A stretch of DNA of 64,000 bases from assembly GCA_002154655.1 (NCBI GenBank), contig NGUZ01000006.1, positions 1-64,000 of the forward strand, given 5' to 3'. A program made the position numbers and the translations under genes. The notes beneath the pieces are model-generated. The model did no database searches. It worked only from the letters and a program-made list of their open reading frames with translations, and had not been told where the DNA came from. Shown here piece after piece: positions 36,533 to 46,906 of the stretch. Origin of the DNA: Corynebacterium kefirresidentii. Its GTDB lineage: Bacteria > Actinomycetota > Actinomycetes > Mycobacteriales > Mycobacteriaceae. How positions within the stretch are numbered: the stretch's first letter is position 1; each line of letters begins with the position of its first letter.

Positions 36533-36642
36533 TGTTCTTGCCTTGTAAATTAAATAGTGAAGCAAATACTCGCGGCAAAGATGCGAGTGCGAACGCAATG
36601 ACCGCTCCGGCAGAGAAGACCGCAGCGTTTAGAATGGCGAGC

Positions 36643-37284
36643 ATGGATAAGCTATTTAGCACATGTGGTTTCAATCTAATGGATATAGAAGAGCTCATCG
36701 CAGAGCTACCCACAAGCCGCGAATTATGGGATGCACCTGGATTTAATCGAGTCCTTTTTCACGCTGATCCGTCCGACATGGCGGTCACCGCGATGGAGTA
36801 CGAAGGGGAGTGGGCCGCAGTTCCTTCGTATCGGGGAGGGGAACAGGCCCTGGGAACGATTTATCGCGCAACGCCCTATATCGGCATTGTGGAAACGGGG
36901 GATTTACGGTTCGCAGCACTGGCGGATGCGCCCTTTGCCCTGCCAGCGGGAAACCCCGTCGGAGGAGAAAAGCTAGAGGGACAGGTCCAGCCGGCGGTTG
37001 TGGCCTTGCGGTACGAGGTGGGGGAGCCGGAGGAATTTTCTTTAAATTCTCCTGCTACCGAGCGCTTTTATCGGAACTTAAAACCCAGCATGCTCAACCC
37101 GCAGGTAGAGGTGGCGGGGACTATCGGAGGCATCGCCAAGCACAGCAATGAGCTGGGCATGAGGGAGTTCTGGGTATGCGACCTCGACGGCCTGCCGCTC
37201 ATTGTGAACGAGAAACTGGAGGTCGGCCAGGGAATCCGGGCACACGGCATAGCGCTGTGCGCCACGGAGTTTTGGGAGGAGTAA
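36643..37284 (+). CDS. hypothetical protein
   Basis: About 213 residues, unrecognised. The sequence is soluble and acidic, with no signal peptide or membrane helix. Segments such as AVVALRYEVGEPEEFSLNS and a C-terminal FWVCDLDGLPLIVNEKLE look like a compact mixed alpha/beta fold. The start is uncertain: ATGs at 36634 and 36643 are favoured, while the frame stays open to 36532 but overlaps an inverted repeat there. It ends 1 bp before leuS (convergent) and is divergent from a MarR gene, so it could be the regulated target. Confidence 0.6.
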   Translation: MDKLFSTCGFNLMDIEELIAELPTSRELWDAPGFNRVLFHADPSDMAVTAMEYEGEWAAVPSYRGGEQALGTIYRATPYIGIVETGDLRFAALADAPFALPAGNPVGGEKLEGQVQPAVVALRYEVGEPEEFSLNSPATERFYRNLKPSMLNPQVEVAGTIGGIAKHSNELGMREFWVCDLDGLPLIVNEKLEVGQGIRAHGIALCATEFWEE

Positions 37285-40131
37285 CTACTTGACGACGAGG
37301 TTGACCATGCGGCCCGGAACGTAGATCTTCTTCACTACGTTCTTTCCACTAGTCAGTTCGGTGATCTTGGCATCGGCCAGAGCAACCTCGAAGACCGCCT
37401 CCTGGTCGGCATCGGCAGCTACGTTGATGCGGGCCTTTACCTTGCCGTTGATCTGTACCGGCACCTCGATCTCATCATCTACCAGGTACTTTTCCTCAAA
37501 AGTGGGGAAGGGCTGATAGGTGATGGTCTCGTCGTGGCCGAAGCGCTGCCACAGTTCTTCCGCGATATGCGGGGCGATGGGGGAGACCAACTGGGCGATT
37601 GGTTCGACGGCGGCGCGCGGTGCCTCGGTGCGATAGGTCTTGGTCAGGTAGTTGACGTACTCGATGAGCTTGGCCACCACGGTATTGAGCCGCAGGTTCT
37701 CATAATCATCGCGCACTCCCGCGATGGTGCGGTGCAGCTGCTTGAGATCATCCTCGCTCAACTTGGCGTCGGTAGTGGCCAGCTCTCCGGTGTCCTCATT
37801 GACGGCAAGGCGCCACAGGCGCTGCAGGAAGCGCTGGGAGCCGACGACGTCCTTGGTAGCCCACGGGCGGGAGGTGTCCAACGGACCCATGGACATTTCA
37901 TACACACGCAGGGTATCGGCGCCAAAGTCGCGGCAGATATCGTCCGGAGCTACAGCATTCTTCAGGGACTTACCCATCTTGCCGTATTCCTGATTGACCT
38001 CTTCTCCGTTGTAGTAGAACTTGCCGTCCTTTTCTTCTACCTCAGCAGCTGGCACGTACACGCCGCGGGAATCGGTGTAGGCATAGGCCTGGATATACCC
38101 CTGGTTGTACAGGCGACGGTAGGGCTCTTGAGAGCTGACAAATCCCAGGTCAAAGAGCACCTTATGCCAGAAGCGGGAGTAAAGCAGGTGCAATACGGCA
38201 TGCTCGACACCGCCGACATAAAGGTCGACACCGCCCGGATCCTGTGGGCCATGCTGGTCTGGTCGCGGTCCCGTCCAATAACGCTCGTTTTCGATATCGC
38301 AGAATGCCTCATCGTTGCGGGGATCGATGTAGCGCAGTTGGTACCAGGAAGAACCTGCCCACTGCGGCATTACGTTGGTATCGCGGAAGTAGGTCTGCGG
38401 GCCGTCACCCAAGTCAAGTTCTACCTCGACCCAGTCGCGCACCTTAGCCAGCGGGGGTTGTGGTTCGGAATTCTTATCCTCTGGATCAAAAGAAACCGGC
38501 TTATAATCTTCTACTTCTGGAAGCTCCACTGGCAGCATGGATTCCGGCAGGGCATGGGCAAAACCGTCCTTGTCGTAGACGATGGGGAAGGGCTCGCCCC
38601 AGTAACGCTGGCGGGCGAAGAGCCAATCGCGCAGTTTGTACTGCACCTTTTCGCGGCCGGAGCCGTCCTTTTCCAGCCATTCGATGGCCGCGGCAATGGC
38701 CTCGGCCTTGTTCAGGCCGTTGAGGTCCAGGCCCTTGTCGTTGGAGGAATTAACCAGCGCGCCGTCTTCGGTCCAGGCTTCTTCCTCCACGTTGCCGCCA
38801 GAAACAACCTCCGTAATGGGCAGGCCGAAGGTCTTAGCAAACTCGTAGTCACGGGTATCGTGCGCTGGAACAGCCATGATGGCGCCAGTGCCGTAGCCGG
38901 TCAGCACATAGTCGGCGATAAAGATCGGGACCTTTTTGCCAGAGACCGGGTTGGTGGCATAGGTGCCAAGGAAGACACCGGTCTTTTCCTTGTTCTCCTG
39001 GCGCTCTAGGTCGGACTTGGCGGCAATATCGGTGCGGTAGGACTCCACGGCCTCCTTCGGATCATCGTGGCCATAGGTCCAACGCTCGTCTACGTCATCG
39101 TCATAAGGGATGGGGGAGAGGAGGGCGTCGACAAGCTCATGCTCTGGCGCCAGCACCACGTACTCGGCGCCGAAGAGGGTATCCGGGCGGGTGGTAAAGA
39201 CCTCAATCTCGTAGCCCTCAGCAGGGAAGGAGACCTCTGCGCCGCGGGAACGACCGATCCAGTTGCGTTGCATGGACTTGACCTTCTCCGGCCAATCCAA
39301 TAGCTCCAGATCATCCAGCAAGCGATCGGAGTAGGCGGTAATGCGCATCATCCACTGCGAGAGGTTCTTACGGAAAACCGGGAAATTTCCGCGCTCGGAC
39401 TTACCCTCAGCGGTGACCTCCTCGTTTGCCAGCACAGTACCCAAGCCTGGGCACCAATTCACCGTGGAATTAGACAGGTAAACCAAGCGGAATTCATCGA
39501 TAGCCGCGGCCTTTTCCTCTTCGGTGAGGTCCTCGTAGTAGCGGCCGTCCTTGGTGGTGCGCTTATTGGCCTCTAGTTCCTTGATGAGCTCTGCGATCGG
39601 GCGCGCCTTCTGCTGTTCCTCATCGAACCAAGAGTTATAAATCTGCAGGAAGATCCACTGCGTCCACTTGAAGAACTCCGGATCGGTCGATTCCACGGAG
39701 CGGCGCGGATCGTGGCCCAAGCCCAACATACCTAGCTGACGGCGCATGTTTTCAATATTCGCCTCGGTGGTGGTGCGCGGGTGGGTCCCGGTCTGGATGG
39801 CGTACTGCTCGGCCGGCAGGCCGAAGGCGTCGTAGCCCAAGGTGTGCAGCACGTTCTTGCCCAGCATTCGGTTATAGCGGGCGTACGTATCGGTGGCGAT
39901 ATATCCCAGTGGGTGTCCCACGTGCAGGCCTGCACCGGAAGGGTAGGGGAACATATCCTGCACATTGAGCTTTTCCTTAGGCAACTCGCCCGCATCAGTG
40001 GCGAGCTCGCCGACCGGGTTCGGGGCATTAAAGGTGCCATTGTCTTTCCAGTACTGCTGCCAGGTCTTCTCGATCTGGTTCGCCAGCTCCGGGGTATAGC
40101 GGTACGAAGTGGAATCGCTCTGGGTAGTCAT
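37285..40131 (-). CDS. leuS: leucyl-tRNA synthetase
   Basis: A 948-residue class I synthetase. The HIGH element lies in [13 protein letters not shown] (near residue 70), the editing domain is inserted in the catalytic core, and the second signature reads KMGKS rather than KMSKS. The C-terminal domain carries the bacterial leucyl-specific end. I place the start at 40131 ([12 protein letters not shown]); a GTG/ATG-type extension to 40155 adds eight residues. No Shine-Dalgarno is visible at either. Confidence 0.96.
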   Translation of the reverse strand: MTTQSDSTSYRYTPELANQIEKTWQQYWKDNGTFNAPNPVGELATDAGELPKEKLNVQDMFPYPSGAGLHVGHPLGYIATDTYARYNRMLGKNVLHTLGYDAFGLPAEQYAIQTGTHPRTTTEANIENMRRQLGMLGLGHDPRRSVESTDPEFFKWTQWIFLQIYNSWFDEEQQKARPIAELIKELEANKRTTKDGRYYEDLTEEEKAAAIDEFRLVYLSNSTVNWCPGLGTVLANEEVTAEGKSERGNFPVFRKNLSQWMMRITAYSDRLLDDLELLDWPEKVKSMQRNWIGRSRGAEVSFPAEGYEIEVFTTRPDTLFGAEYVVLAPEHELVDALLSPIPYDDDVDERWTYGHDDPKEAVESYRTDIAAKSDLERQENKEKTGVFLGTYATNPVSGKKVPIFIADYVLTGYGTGAIMAVPAHDTRDYEFAKTFGLPITEVVSGGNVEEEAWTEDGALVNSSNDKGLDLNGLNKAEAIAAAIEWLEKDGSGREKVQYKLRDWLFARQRYWGEPFPIVYDKDGFAHALPESMLPVELPEVEDYKPVSFDPEDKNSEPQPPLAKVRDWVEVELDLGDGPQTYFRDTNVMPQWAGSSWYQLRYIDPRNDEAFCDIENERYWTGPRPDQHGPQDPGGVDLYVGGVEHAVLHLLYSRFWHKVLFDLGFVSSQEPYRRLYNQGYIQAYAYTDSRGVYVPAAEVEEKDGKFYYNGEEVNQEYGKMGKSLKNAVAPDDICRDFGADTLRVYEMSMGPLDTSRPWATKDVVGSQRFLQRLWRLAVNEDTGELATTDAKLSEDDLKQLHRTIAGVRDDYENLRLNTVVAKLIEYVNYLTKTYRTEAPRAAVEPIAQLVSPIAPHIAEELWQRFGHDETITYQPFPTFEEKYLVDDEIEVPVQINGKVKARINVAADADQEAVFEVALADAKITELTSGKNVVKKIYVPGRMVNLVVK

Positions 40132-40303
40132 AATCACACAGTGTAATAGCCGCATCCCGGCGCGGGGTAGTTCGCTACGCTTTCCGCGTTCCGCAGGGCA
40201 CGCACATCCAAAATCCCCGCCGTATTCGCCCCCGGTTTCGCGTCATTTCCCCCGCTCGCAGCCAAAATGCAGATCTGCATGAAAATGATCTAGGCTGGGG
40301 TAA

Positions 40304-42877
40304 ATGAGCCAGGAGAAGTTTCGCAGCCAGCTATCATCTTTTGCAGACGCAGCGGTATTCCAGGGGATCCCGCACCTGCGCCTCTCCCCAGCCACCGACA
40401 CAGTGGAGCTGTACCTACCGGCCTTAACCGCAGGTTATGAGCCAGAAGATCCCCAGTGGACCGTGACCACACAGCTGCTCGATGGCAGCGAGGACACTCG
40501 TAAGTTCTACTACGTGGAGGGCGAAGAGCCCGGGCTGTGGATCAGCATGCCCCACCCCTTTAGTCATCTGAGCGTCTCCTTTGAAGAGCACACCTTGGAA
40601 TTCGCTGGCGTGGCCAATGGCGGCTTAGTGCTGGATTCCACCCATCGGCCGCTCGATACCACCACAGCGATACCTAAAGGCTCATATACCTGCATCGCCC
40701 CTGCTGGCACGGAATTCACCAAGGCTAAGGCCGGCGAGCCTCGCCCACACGGCGCCTGGGAGGGTTGGTCCATCTTCCCGCTAGAGGTGAGCCAGTCCTT
40801 CACGGTGGAGGCACCGCAACAAGAGCCCGCCACCATCAAGGTGTCTGGCAGCCCTGACTTTGCCTGGGATATGGCCGTCAAGTCGCTGCCCAATGCCCAC
40901 GGGCTGGATGGCGAGCTGGTCTATACACAGTCACCTCGCGTCATCGCGAACACAGAGCTCAGCATGGAATTGACCTATGTCCCCATCGGTGGGGAAGAAG
41001 AGGCCGTGCTGGAGGATGAGCTACCGGAGGGCATCCACGAGGTGCTCCCGGCAGATGCCTTCGAAGATCCCTGGGTAGGTCGTTACCGCTTTAGCTTGTA
41101 CAAAGATGAGGAACTGGTGGATATCCAGTACCTTAACTTCGCGGAAACACTGCATATGCGCGCCAAAAACGAGGGCCCGCGCGGCACTAACTTCCGCTTC
41201 ATCGACGCCCTAGGCAATCTTTCACCGTTTAGCTATGCCTTGGCCTCTGCGCCGAGCAAGCCCATCCAGATGGAAAAGGGCCAGCGCGTCTTTGGTGAGG
41301 ACGAGAGCGTACGCGAGGAGACCATCGGCAGCGAGGCCGGCTATGAGCTGACCTTCCAGGTGGAACCGGCGACGATTCGTACCCGGGTCAAGCGCACCGC
41401 GGCTGAACCGGTCGATTACCTCGATAAACAAGTCATCCTGGCAGACCAGCTCGACGCCGATGCGCTCTTTACCATCCACTCGCCGGAGCCACTGCCGCTA
41501 GCGAAGTTCGTGGTCATTGACAAAAACCAGAAGATTAGGGACCTTGTCACGGCCAATGGTTCTACGGAGGCGGCTACCAGCCTATCCGCGCCAAACCGGG
41601 CGCTGAAGTCTGCGCTGACGAAAAAGACCTCGCTGGAGCTTTATCTCTTGTGGTCCACGCTCTCCTATGAGGAGTACCTCGAGGGTCTGCCAGAAAAGGA
41701 GCGCGCAGCGCACCAAAAGCGCAGCTTTGACCGGCGCGTTATGGAATATGAAGCCACGGCGGCCAGCGACCTCATCTATGCCGCCATCGCCACCGTGCGC
41801 AAAGCTCCGTTGGTCTCCCGCGCCACCATCGAGGATGGCATCCTCGTCCCCGAGCAGCCACACGAGGAAGAGGTGGAGCTGCTGGCATGGGCTTGGCCGC
41901 TGGGCAATCCCGCAGGCGAGCCGCTGCCACTGGAGCCCACCGAGGAAGGCTTCGAGCTGCCCGAGGAGCTGCTGGACGCCGGCCACCTCATCGTGGACTT
42001 CCGCGAGGATGAGCCGGCCAGCGACTTGGCCGCGCCGCAGTACCCGCCGGCGAGCGCGCTCATCATCTTCCAGGATGGTGAAACCGCAAACACCGAGGGT
42101 ATGTGGCCCACCTACGCGGCTATGCGCCGCCTAGCGCCCAAGGCCAAGGAAACTTTCGAGGCGATTATCAAGGACATTGAGGCCGATCCGCGTGCCAGCA
42201 TGGATGCCCTCATGGCGGCGGATTTTGAGCCGGGTCAGCGCATGCGCGCTTTTGTCCGCACCGGCTTGGTCTCCCGCAATTTCCGCCGCGAGGAGCCGGC
42301 CGAAAAGCCTTCCTCACTGCTGGCCGCGCTTGCCGACGCCGCCCATGACTACATCGAAGCCCACGGCTCCGCCGCGCTCGCGCGCGTGCCGTCCACCGGC
42401 GTCGACGATGTCACCCGCCCAATGCTGCTGATGAGCGCCACGGGTGAGGCGCCCACACCATCGACGGCCAGCGATCAGCTCTGCGACGATGCTCACCGCA
42501 TCGCTGCACTGCGCGAATGCTTTGCCAACGACCTCGCGCTCACCCGCCTGGGTACCATCTCCAACCTGCGCAGCACCGCCATGCAGCTGCGGGTAACGCT
42601 GCAACAGCTAGGTGTGGATAAGTCCGTACTGCACACCTTGCTCGCGCTTGATGCCTTTGGTGATGGCAATTCGGAGCTCGGCGATTCCGCCTGGATGCCG
42701 TTTATCTCCTACGTCTTTGCTATCACGGCGCGCGGCGTGGCCAATGGCAAGCTGGCCGACCCCGCTTTCGCCGCTGCGCTTGACGGCGCCCTCCCGCAGC
42801 TAGCTGAAGCAGTCTCCCTCGCGCCGCAGCTGTTTTACCGCGATATTCTCACCGCGGAGGCGCTCACGCTCAGCTAG
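40304..42877 (+). CDS. large protein of unknown function (857 aa)
   Basis: An unrecognised acidic cytoplasmic protein with no signal peptide, membrane helix or P-loop. Residues 1 to about 370 look beta-rich, like several Ig- or jelly-roll-like modules (EFAGVANGGLVLDST, then GSYTCIAPAGTEF and WEGWSIFPLEV). Residues from about 430 to 857 look mostly helical and include Ala-rich repeats (SSLLAALADAAHDYIEAHG). It has an intact frame and typical codon use. The promoter is close: TAGGCT lies about 9 bp before the ATG, suggesting a leaderless mRNA. It is divergent from leuS and followed 10 bp later by a MOSC gene. Confidence 0.75.
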   Translation: MSQEKFRSQLSSFADAAVFQGIPHLRLSPATDTVELYLPALTAGYEPEDPQWTVTTQLLDGSEDTRKFYYVEGEEPGLWISMPHPFSHLSVSFEEHTLEFAGVANGGLVLDSTHRPLDTTTAIPKGSYTCIAPAGTEFTKAKAGEPRPHGAWEGWSIFPLEVSQSFTVEAPQQEPATIKVSGSPDFAWDMAVKSLPNAHGLDGELVYTQSPRVIANTELSMELTYVPIGGEEEAVLEDELPEGIHEVLPADAFEDPWVGRYRFSLYKDEELVDIQYLNFAETLHMRAKNEGPRGTNFRFIDALGNLSPFSYALASAPSKPIQMEKGQRVFGEDESVREETIGSEAGYELTFQVEPATIRTRVKRTAAEPVDYLDKQVILADQLDADALFTIHSPEPLPLAKFVVIDKNQKIRDLVTANGSTEAATSLSAPNRALKSALTKKTSLELYLLWSTLSYEEYLEGLPEKERAAHQKRSFDRRVMEYEATAASDLIYAAIATVRKAPLVSRATIEDGILVPEQPHEEEVELLAWAWPLGNPAGEPLPLEPTEEGFELPEELLDAGHLIVDFREDEPASDLAAPQYPPASALIIFQDGETANTEGMWPTYAAMRRLAPKAKETFEAIIKDIEADPRASMDALMAADFEPGQRMRAFVRTGLVSRNFRREEPAEKPSSLLAALADAAHDYIEAHGSAALARVPSTGVDDVTRPMLLMSATGEAPTPSTASDQLCDDAHRIAALRECFANDLALTRLGTISNLRSTAMQLRVTLQQLGVDKSVLHTLLALDAFGDGNSELGDSAWMPFISYVFAITARGVANGKLADPAFAAALDGALPQLAEAVSLAPQLFYRDILTAEALTLS

Positions 42878-42887
42878 TGTGGCAGGC

Positions 42888-43520
42888 ATGCAGGTCATTT
42901 CCACCAATGTCGCCGTCCGCCGGCCAGACCCGAGCGGGCGGCACGAGTTTTCGGGCATCGACAAGCAGCCGCAATCCTTCATCGATGTGGCCGCGCCCGG
43001 CCCCCATTATGGCGACGGGTCCGGCGTCCGCGGCGATATAATTGGTGACACCCAACATCATGGCGGCAATGATAAAGCTGTCTATGCCTACGCCCGCGAA
43101 GAATTGGATTACTGGCAATCCGAGCTTTCCCGCCCGCTGGCTTCCGGTTGCTTTGGCGAAAACCTCACCACCCAGGGCATCGACCTGTCCGCTCTGCTCA
43201 TTAACCAACGCTTAAGAATCGGCACCGCTGTACTTGAGATCTCTGTGCCCCGCCAACCTTGTGCCACCTTCGCCGGATGGTTAGGGGAGCGCGGCTGGCT
43301 CAAGCGTTGGACCGCGCGTGGCGATTGCGGCGCCTACCTGCGCATCATTTCCCCTGGCCGCATTCGCCCCGGCGACAGCATCGAATTGGATGCGCCACCC
43401 AACCACGACATCACCATGCGAATGGCCTTTGCCGCCAAAATGGGTGACCGCACCCTTGCACGGCGCGTTATCGAGGCCGGCTGCTTGCCCGCTCACCAGC
43501 ACAACAATCTTCGCACCTAG
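42888..43520 (+). CDS. MOSC-domain protein
   Basis: A 210-residue YiiM-like protein with an MOSC domain (about 25-165). The conserved cysteine lies in PRQPCATFAGWLG near residue 123, where the family binds molybdenum cofactor. The early GDIIGDTQHHGGNDKAVYAYA block is the YiiM hallmark. It may carry or use molybdenum cofactor in detoxifying N-hydroxylated bases. The ATG at 42888 is preferred over a GTG three codons earlier. Confidence 0.88.
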   Translation: MQVISTNVAVRRPDPSGRHEFSGIDKQPQSFIDVAAPGPHYGDGSGVRGDIIGDTQHHGGNDKAVYAYAREELDYWQSELSRPLASGCFGENLTTQGIDLSALLINQRLRIGTAVLEISVPRQPCATFAGWLGERGWLKRWTARGDCGAYLRIISPGRIRPGDSIELDAPPNHDITMRMAFAAKMGDRTLARRVIEAGCLPAHQHNNLRT

Positions 43521-43554
43521 CCCTATAACGTAAGCCCCCTGGGGCTAGTTTTCA
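43518..43554 (+). terminator. weak hairpin after the MOSC gene
   Basis: CTAGCCC (43518-43524) pairs with GGGCTAG (43542-43548), followed by TTTTC. A smaller AGCCCC/GGGGCT stem is nested inside. It is probably a weak transcription end. Confidence 0.45.
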
Positions 43555-43622
43555 GTCCCTACGCTACGCACCGCACCCTACATCCATATCCTCAAGCGAC
43601 GATCCCCAGGTGCGCCTAAAGT

Positions 43623-43657
43623 AAAAGCACACCAGCCTCGATGGCTGGTGTGCTTTT
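43623..43657. terminator. bidirectional terminator
   Basis: AAAAGCACACCAGCC, TCGAT and GGCTGGTGTGCTTTT form a perfect 15-bp stem with A and T runs on both sides. It serves the convergent MOSC gene (+) and MFS gene (-). Confidence 0.93.
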
Positions 43658-43688
43658 AATGCTTCAGGCAAACAGGGGAGTAACTGTA

Positions 43689-44900
43689 TTACTTACTCTC
43701 GTCAAAGTGTAGATGGTGCCCCTTGGCCTTGGGGAAGCGACCGTGCACAAAGAAGTAGTAGATGGCTGCGATGACTACGAGGGCCGCAAGGATGAGGTAC
43801 ATGGTGTCAAAGCCGGTTGCCCCAACAATGGGGCCTAGGCCGAACGGAGCCAGGCCAATGCCTAGGTCCATCAGGAGGAACATGGTGGAGATACCCGCGC
43901 CCATCTGTGCGGTGGGTACCGAGCGCACAGAGATGGCCTGGCAGGCGGGGCTGAGGGTGCCGAAACCCAGACCGGTGCAGGCGCCTGCAACCACCAGCAT
44001 GACGTCGTTGGTGGGGAAGCCCATGAGGAGCAGAGCGATAATAAAGGCTGCAAGGCCGAGGTACATCACGGCGTTATCGCCCTTATGGTCTTGGATGCGG
44101 CCCAAAACAAAGCGCATGATAAGCATGGTTACCGCATAACCAATAAAGAATAGGCCTGCGCCAGTCACAAGGTCTTCCTTGCGCGCATAAGCGTTGAGAT
44201 AAGTAACCACACCGGAGTAGGCGATTCCGACCAACAACATAAACAGGCCGATGGGAACCACATTGGGGTGCACGGCATTGCGCAAAGTAAAGGCCGGCTT
44301 CTCGGCGGAAACTTCAGCTGGGTAGCGCAGCACCAAGGCCAGGACCAAAGACACGACATTAGCGCCTAGCGCTACAGCAAAGAGCGTGTTGTAGCCAATG
44401 TTATTCGCCAAGAAGAGGCCGAGTGCTGGGCCGAAGGCCGTTGCCAAGGTAGTACCGAGGGCGAAGTAGCCAGTACCCTCCGCGCGGCGCTCGTGCGGAA
44501 TGACGGACTGTGCCACTGCCATAAGCGCGGTGGAGGTCAAAGCGTAACCCGTGCCGTGCAGGAAACGGACGATAATAAGAACGGCGACGTTCTGTGCAAA
44601 AAAATACGCCACAGCAACGACTGTGACGAAGACTAGGGAGGTCAGGGCGGCCTTCTTGTGGCCTACGCGGTCCACGAGCCAGCCGGAGAATACGCGCATG
44701 CACGTCGCACCGAGAACAAAGGCGCTGGAGGCAAAACCACCCACGGTATCCGATGCCCCGAAGCTCTCTACTGCGTAGAGGGCCATGGTGGTCACGGACA
44801 GGTAGAAAACCAAAAACTGACAGAAATTAGCTACCCACGCGAGAACGAACGTGGGTGTAATCAGCTGCGGCTTATCCGCTGCAGATTCTGTAGACGTCAT
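43689..44900 (-). CDS. MFS transporter
   Basis: A 403-residue major facilitator with 12 predicted helices and loop-2/3 motif GWLVDRVGHKKA near residue 72. Helix 4/5 HGTGYALTSTALMAVAQSVIP resembles drug- or metabolite-efflux MFS members (YfcJ/arabinose-type); the substrate is not predictable. I start at 44900 (MTSTESAADK) because GGAG lies about 8 nt upstream. The longer frame to 44951 is unlikely. Confidence 0.86.
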   Translation of the reverse strand: MTSTESAADKPQLITPTFVLAWVANFCQFLVFYLSVTTMALYAVESFGASDTVGGFASSAFVLGATCMRVFSGWLVDRVGHKKAALTSLVFVTVVAVAYFFAQNVAVLIIVRFLHGTGYALTSTALMAVAQSVIPHERRAEGTGYFALGTTLATAFGPALGLFLANNIGYNTLFAVALGANVVSLVLALVLRYPAEVSAEKPAFTLRNAVHPNVVPIGLFMLLVGIAYSGVVTYLNAYARKEDLVTGAGLFFIGYAVTMLIMRFVLGRIQDHKGDNAVMYLGLAAFIIALLLMGFPTNDVMLVVAGACTGLGFGTLSPACQAISVRSVPTAQMGAGISTMFLLMDLGIGLAPFGLGPIVGATGFDTMYLILAALVVIAAIYYFFVHGRFPKAKGHHLHFDESK

Positions 44901-45229
44901 ATACTCACTCCAAATAACAAAAAGAAAATTCCCTCTCCACGAGCAGGCCATGAGGCCACGCTGCGCAGTCGAAGGAAATACGAATTAAATTATACGGAGA
45001 GGAACTATACGCCTCGCAAGCTTCAATGGTTAATCAAAAAGCCTTCTTGTTCTTTTTCGGCCTCGCTTTTTGCAGCCCAATGCAAACACTATTGACAGCT
45101 TGAGCAGGATAAATGCTTTGGTTCGGGAAGGCGGGCTCATTTTTAATGAATGTTTACATTATTAAGCCTCAGCCGGGCCCCGAAAGGGAACCCGGCTGGT
45201 CTGTGTGCCTTATTCAAGCACTAGCGCTT
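44901..45229. other. intergenic region between gabD and the MFS gene
   Basis: No gene is supported in this 329-bp, AT-rich gap. It holds a short inverted repeat AATGT-TT-ACATT at 45149-45160 and, next to gabD, the hairpin listed separately. The MFS promoter must lie here but no clear hexamer pair stands out. Confidence 0.4.
45170..45198 (-). terminator. hairpin after gabD
   Basis: CAGCCGGG (45170-45177) and CCCGGCTG (45191-45198) form a perfect 8-bp stem downstream of the gabD stop on the minus strand. The following sequence is only moderately T-rich. Confidence 0.6.
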
Positions 45230-46705
45230 CTAAACATTGGCATAAGGGTCACGGATGCCCAGGTATTGAACTGAGGTATATTCCTCAATACCTTCGGCGC
45301 CACCTTCGCGGCCCAAACCGGATTGCTTGACGCCGCCGAATGGGGCAGCGGCGTTGGAGATGACGCCGGCATTGAATCCCATCAGGCCAAATTCGAGACC
45401 ATCGGCCACGCGCCACAGGCGGTCTGAGTTTTCCGTAAAAACATAGGACGCAAGACCATATTCCGTCTCGTTTGCTAACTCTAGGGCTTCCGCCTCCTCG
45501 CTGAAGGTAAAGATAGGTGCAACTGGGCCGAAGATTTCCTCCTGGGCCACGCGGGTTTCACGTGAAACATTGCTCAAGATCGTGGGGGCATAAAAGTGAC
45601 CCTCACCTTCGCCACGCTTGCCACCGGTAACAACGGTGGCACCCTTTTCCACTGCGTCATCCACTAAGGCAGCAATATTGTCGAGCGCCTTGGCCTCAAT
45701 GAGGGGACCGCAGGTAACGCCTTCGTCCAGGCCATTGCCCACGACGAGCTTGTTAAACTCCGCCGCCAACTTCTGCGTAAACTCTTCCGCCACGGACTCG
45801 TGCACTAGGAAACGGTTGGCCGCGGTGCAGGCCTCACCAATATTGCGCATCTTCGCACCCATGGCCCCTGCTACGGCCTGATCGATATCCGCATCCTCAA
45901 AGACGATGAACGGAGCATTGCCGCCCAGCTCCATGGAGGTGCGCAGCACATTATCCGCGGCACCCTTCAGTAGAGTCTTGCCCACTGGGGTGGAGCCGGT
46001 GAAGGACAGCTTGCGCAGGCGATCGTCGGCAAGCAAAGGCTCCGAAATGGCTGAGGCAGAGCTTCCGGAAACCACATTGAGCACGCCCTTGGGCAGGCCG
46101 GCATCGAGCATGGTTTGCGCAAAGTACTGCGTAGTCAGTGGGGTGAGCTTGGCCGGTTTCAGAACCATGGTGCAGCCTGCCGCAACAGCAGGCGCCACCT
46201 TGCGCGTGGCCATCGCGAGGGGAAAGTTCCATGGGGTAATTAGCAGGCATGGCCCGACCGGCTTGCGGCGTGTGACCATACGCAAAGTGCCCTCCGGAAC
46301 GGGGGAGTAGCGGCCATAATCGCGCGTTGCCTCTTCGCTAAACCAGCGCAGGTACTCAGCGCCATAGGTGACCTCACCTTGAGACTCGGCAAAAGGCTTT
46401 CCCATTTCAAGTGTCATCAGCGTCGCGAACTCATCGGCGCGCTCGTGTACCAGCTCGAAGGCCCGGCGGAGGATATTCGCCCGCTCGCGCGGAGTGGTTC
46501 GTGCCCACTCATCTTGCACCGCACAAGCAGCGTCTAGAGCGGCTACCGCATCAGCAGAATTAGCAGAATCGAGCGTGGCAATGGTCTCTCCGGTGGCGGG
46601 ATTTTCCACCGTGAAAGTCTCGCCAGAAGATGCTTTTCGCCACTCGCCTCCAATCAAAAGTTGGGTAGGAACCTTTGCCACTACCTCATTAGGGCTCATA
46701 GTCAT
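45230..46705 (-). CDS. gabD: succinate-semialdehyde dehydrogenase
   Basis: A 491-residue aldehyde dehydrogenase with the catalytic Glu in MELGGNAPF (near 260) and the catalytic Cys in GEACTAANR (near 292), followed by the C-terminal PFGGVKQSGLGREGG. The NADP-type GabD pattern (MTRRKPVGPCLLITPWNFP) supports succinate semialdehyde as substrate; close relatives differ. AAAGG lies upstream of the ATG. It carries a perfect parS site at 45555-45568, encoding VSRET. It is divergent from the trp operon. Confidence 0.9.
   Translation of the reverse strand: MTMSPNEVVAKVPTQLLIGGEWRKASSGETFTVENPATGETIATLDSANSADAVAALDAACAVQDEWARTTPRERANILRRAFELVHERADEFATLMTLEMGKPFAESQGEVTYGAEYLRWFSEEATRDYGRYSPVPEGTLRMVTRRKPVGPCLLITPWNFPLAMATRKVAPAVAAGCTMVLKPAKLTPLTTQYFAQTMLDAGLPKGVLNVVSGSSASAISEPLLADDRLRKLSFTGSTPVGKTLLKGAADNVLRTSMELGGNAPFIVFEDADIDQAVAGAMGAKMRNIGEACTAANRFLVHESVAEEFTQKLAAEFNKLVVGNGLDEGVTCGPLIEAKALDNIAALVDDAVEKGATVVTGGKRGEGEGHFYAPTILSNVSRETRVAQEEIFGPVAPIFTFSEEAEALELANETEYGLASYVFTENSDRLWRVADGLEFGLMGFNAGVISNAAAPFGGVKQSGLGREGGAEGIEEYTSVQYLGIRDPYANV
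45555..45568. promoter_or_regulatory. parS site (ParB-binding), copy 1, inside gabD
   Basis: Perfect GTTTCACGTGAAAC palindrome, the core of the bacterial parS consensus TGTTTCACGTGAAACA. On the gabD strand it encodes VSRET. Confidence 0.93.
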
Positions 46706-46817
46706 TTACATCACCTTTCTTCCCTTTGTTAATGCACCCAACAGTACCCCACTCGTTTCTTTAAAGTTCCGAATACGGATACTGCTGCGAGAAAGCGAGC
46801 TCGGGCTGCGAGAATAT

Positions 46818-46845
46818 TTATCGGCAATATCTTCCGCGGTATAGA
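46818..46845 (+). promoter_or_regulatory. candidate trp operon promoter
   Basis: TTATCG and TATAGA are separated by 16 bp, ending 22 bp before the trpL start. The -10 is good and the -35 weak. No trp operator could be recognised with confidence. Confidence 0.5.
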
Positions 46846-46867
46846 AATTTGGGTTAAAGTAGCTGCC

Positions 46868-46906
46868 ATGAAGAACATGACTACTGCTTGGTGGTGGCGC
46901 GCGTAA
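46868..46906 (+). CDS. trpL: trp operon leader peptide
   Basis: A 12-codon frame, MKNMTTAWWWRA, with three consecutive Trp codons before its stop. Ribosome stalling on these codons when charged tRNA-Trp is scarce would set the structure of the following RNA. It lies between the promoter and a terminator hairpin, about 130 bp before trpE, matching trp attenuators of C. glutamicum. Confidence 0.9.
   Translation: MKNMTTAWWWRA

Noticed and set aside
37534..39009. 491-codon plus-strand frame opposite leuS
   Set aside because: Antisense shadow of leuS, which is intact and conserved.
42612..42620. Single perfect DnaA box in the 857-aa gene
   Set aside because: Isolated, coding, encodes ordinary residues; treated as chance.
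43533..43546. AGCCCCCTGGGGCT as a possible second CsoR-type site
   Set aside because: It is nested in a longer hairpin followed by TTTT after the MOSC stop, so a weak terminator explains it better.
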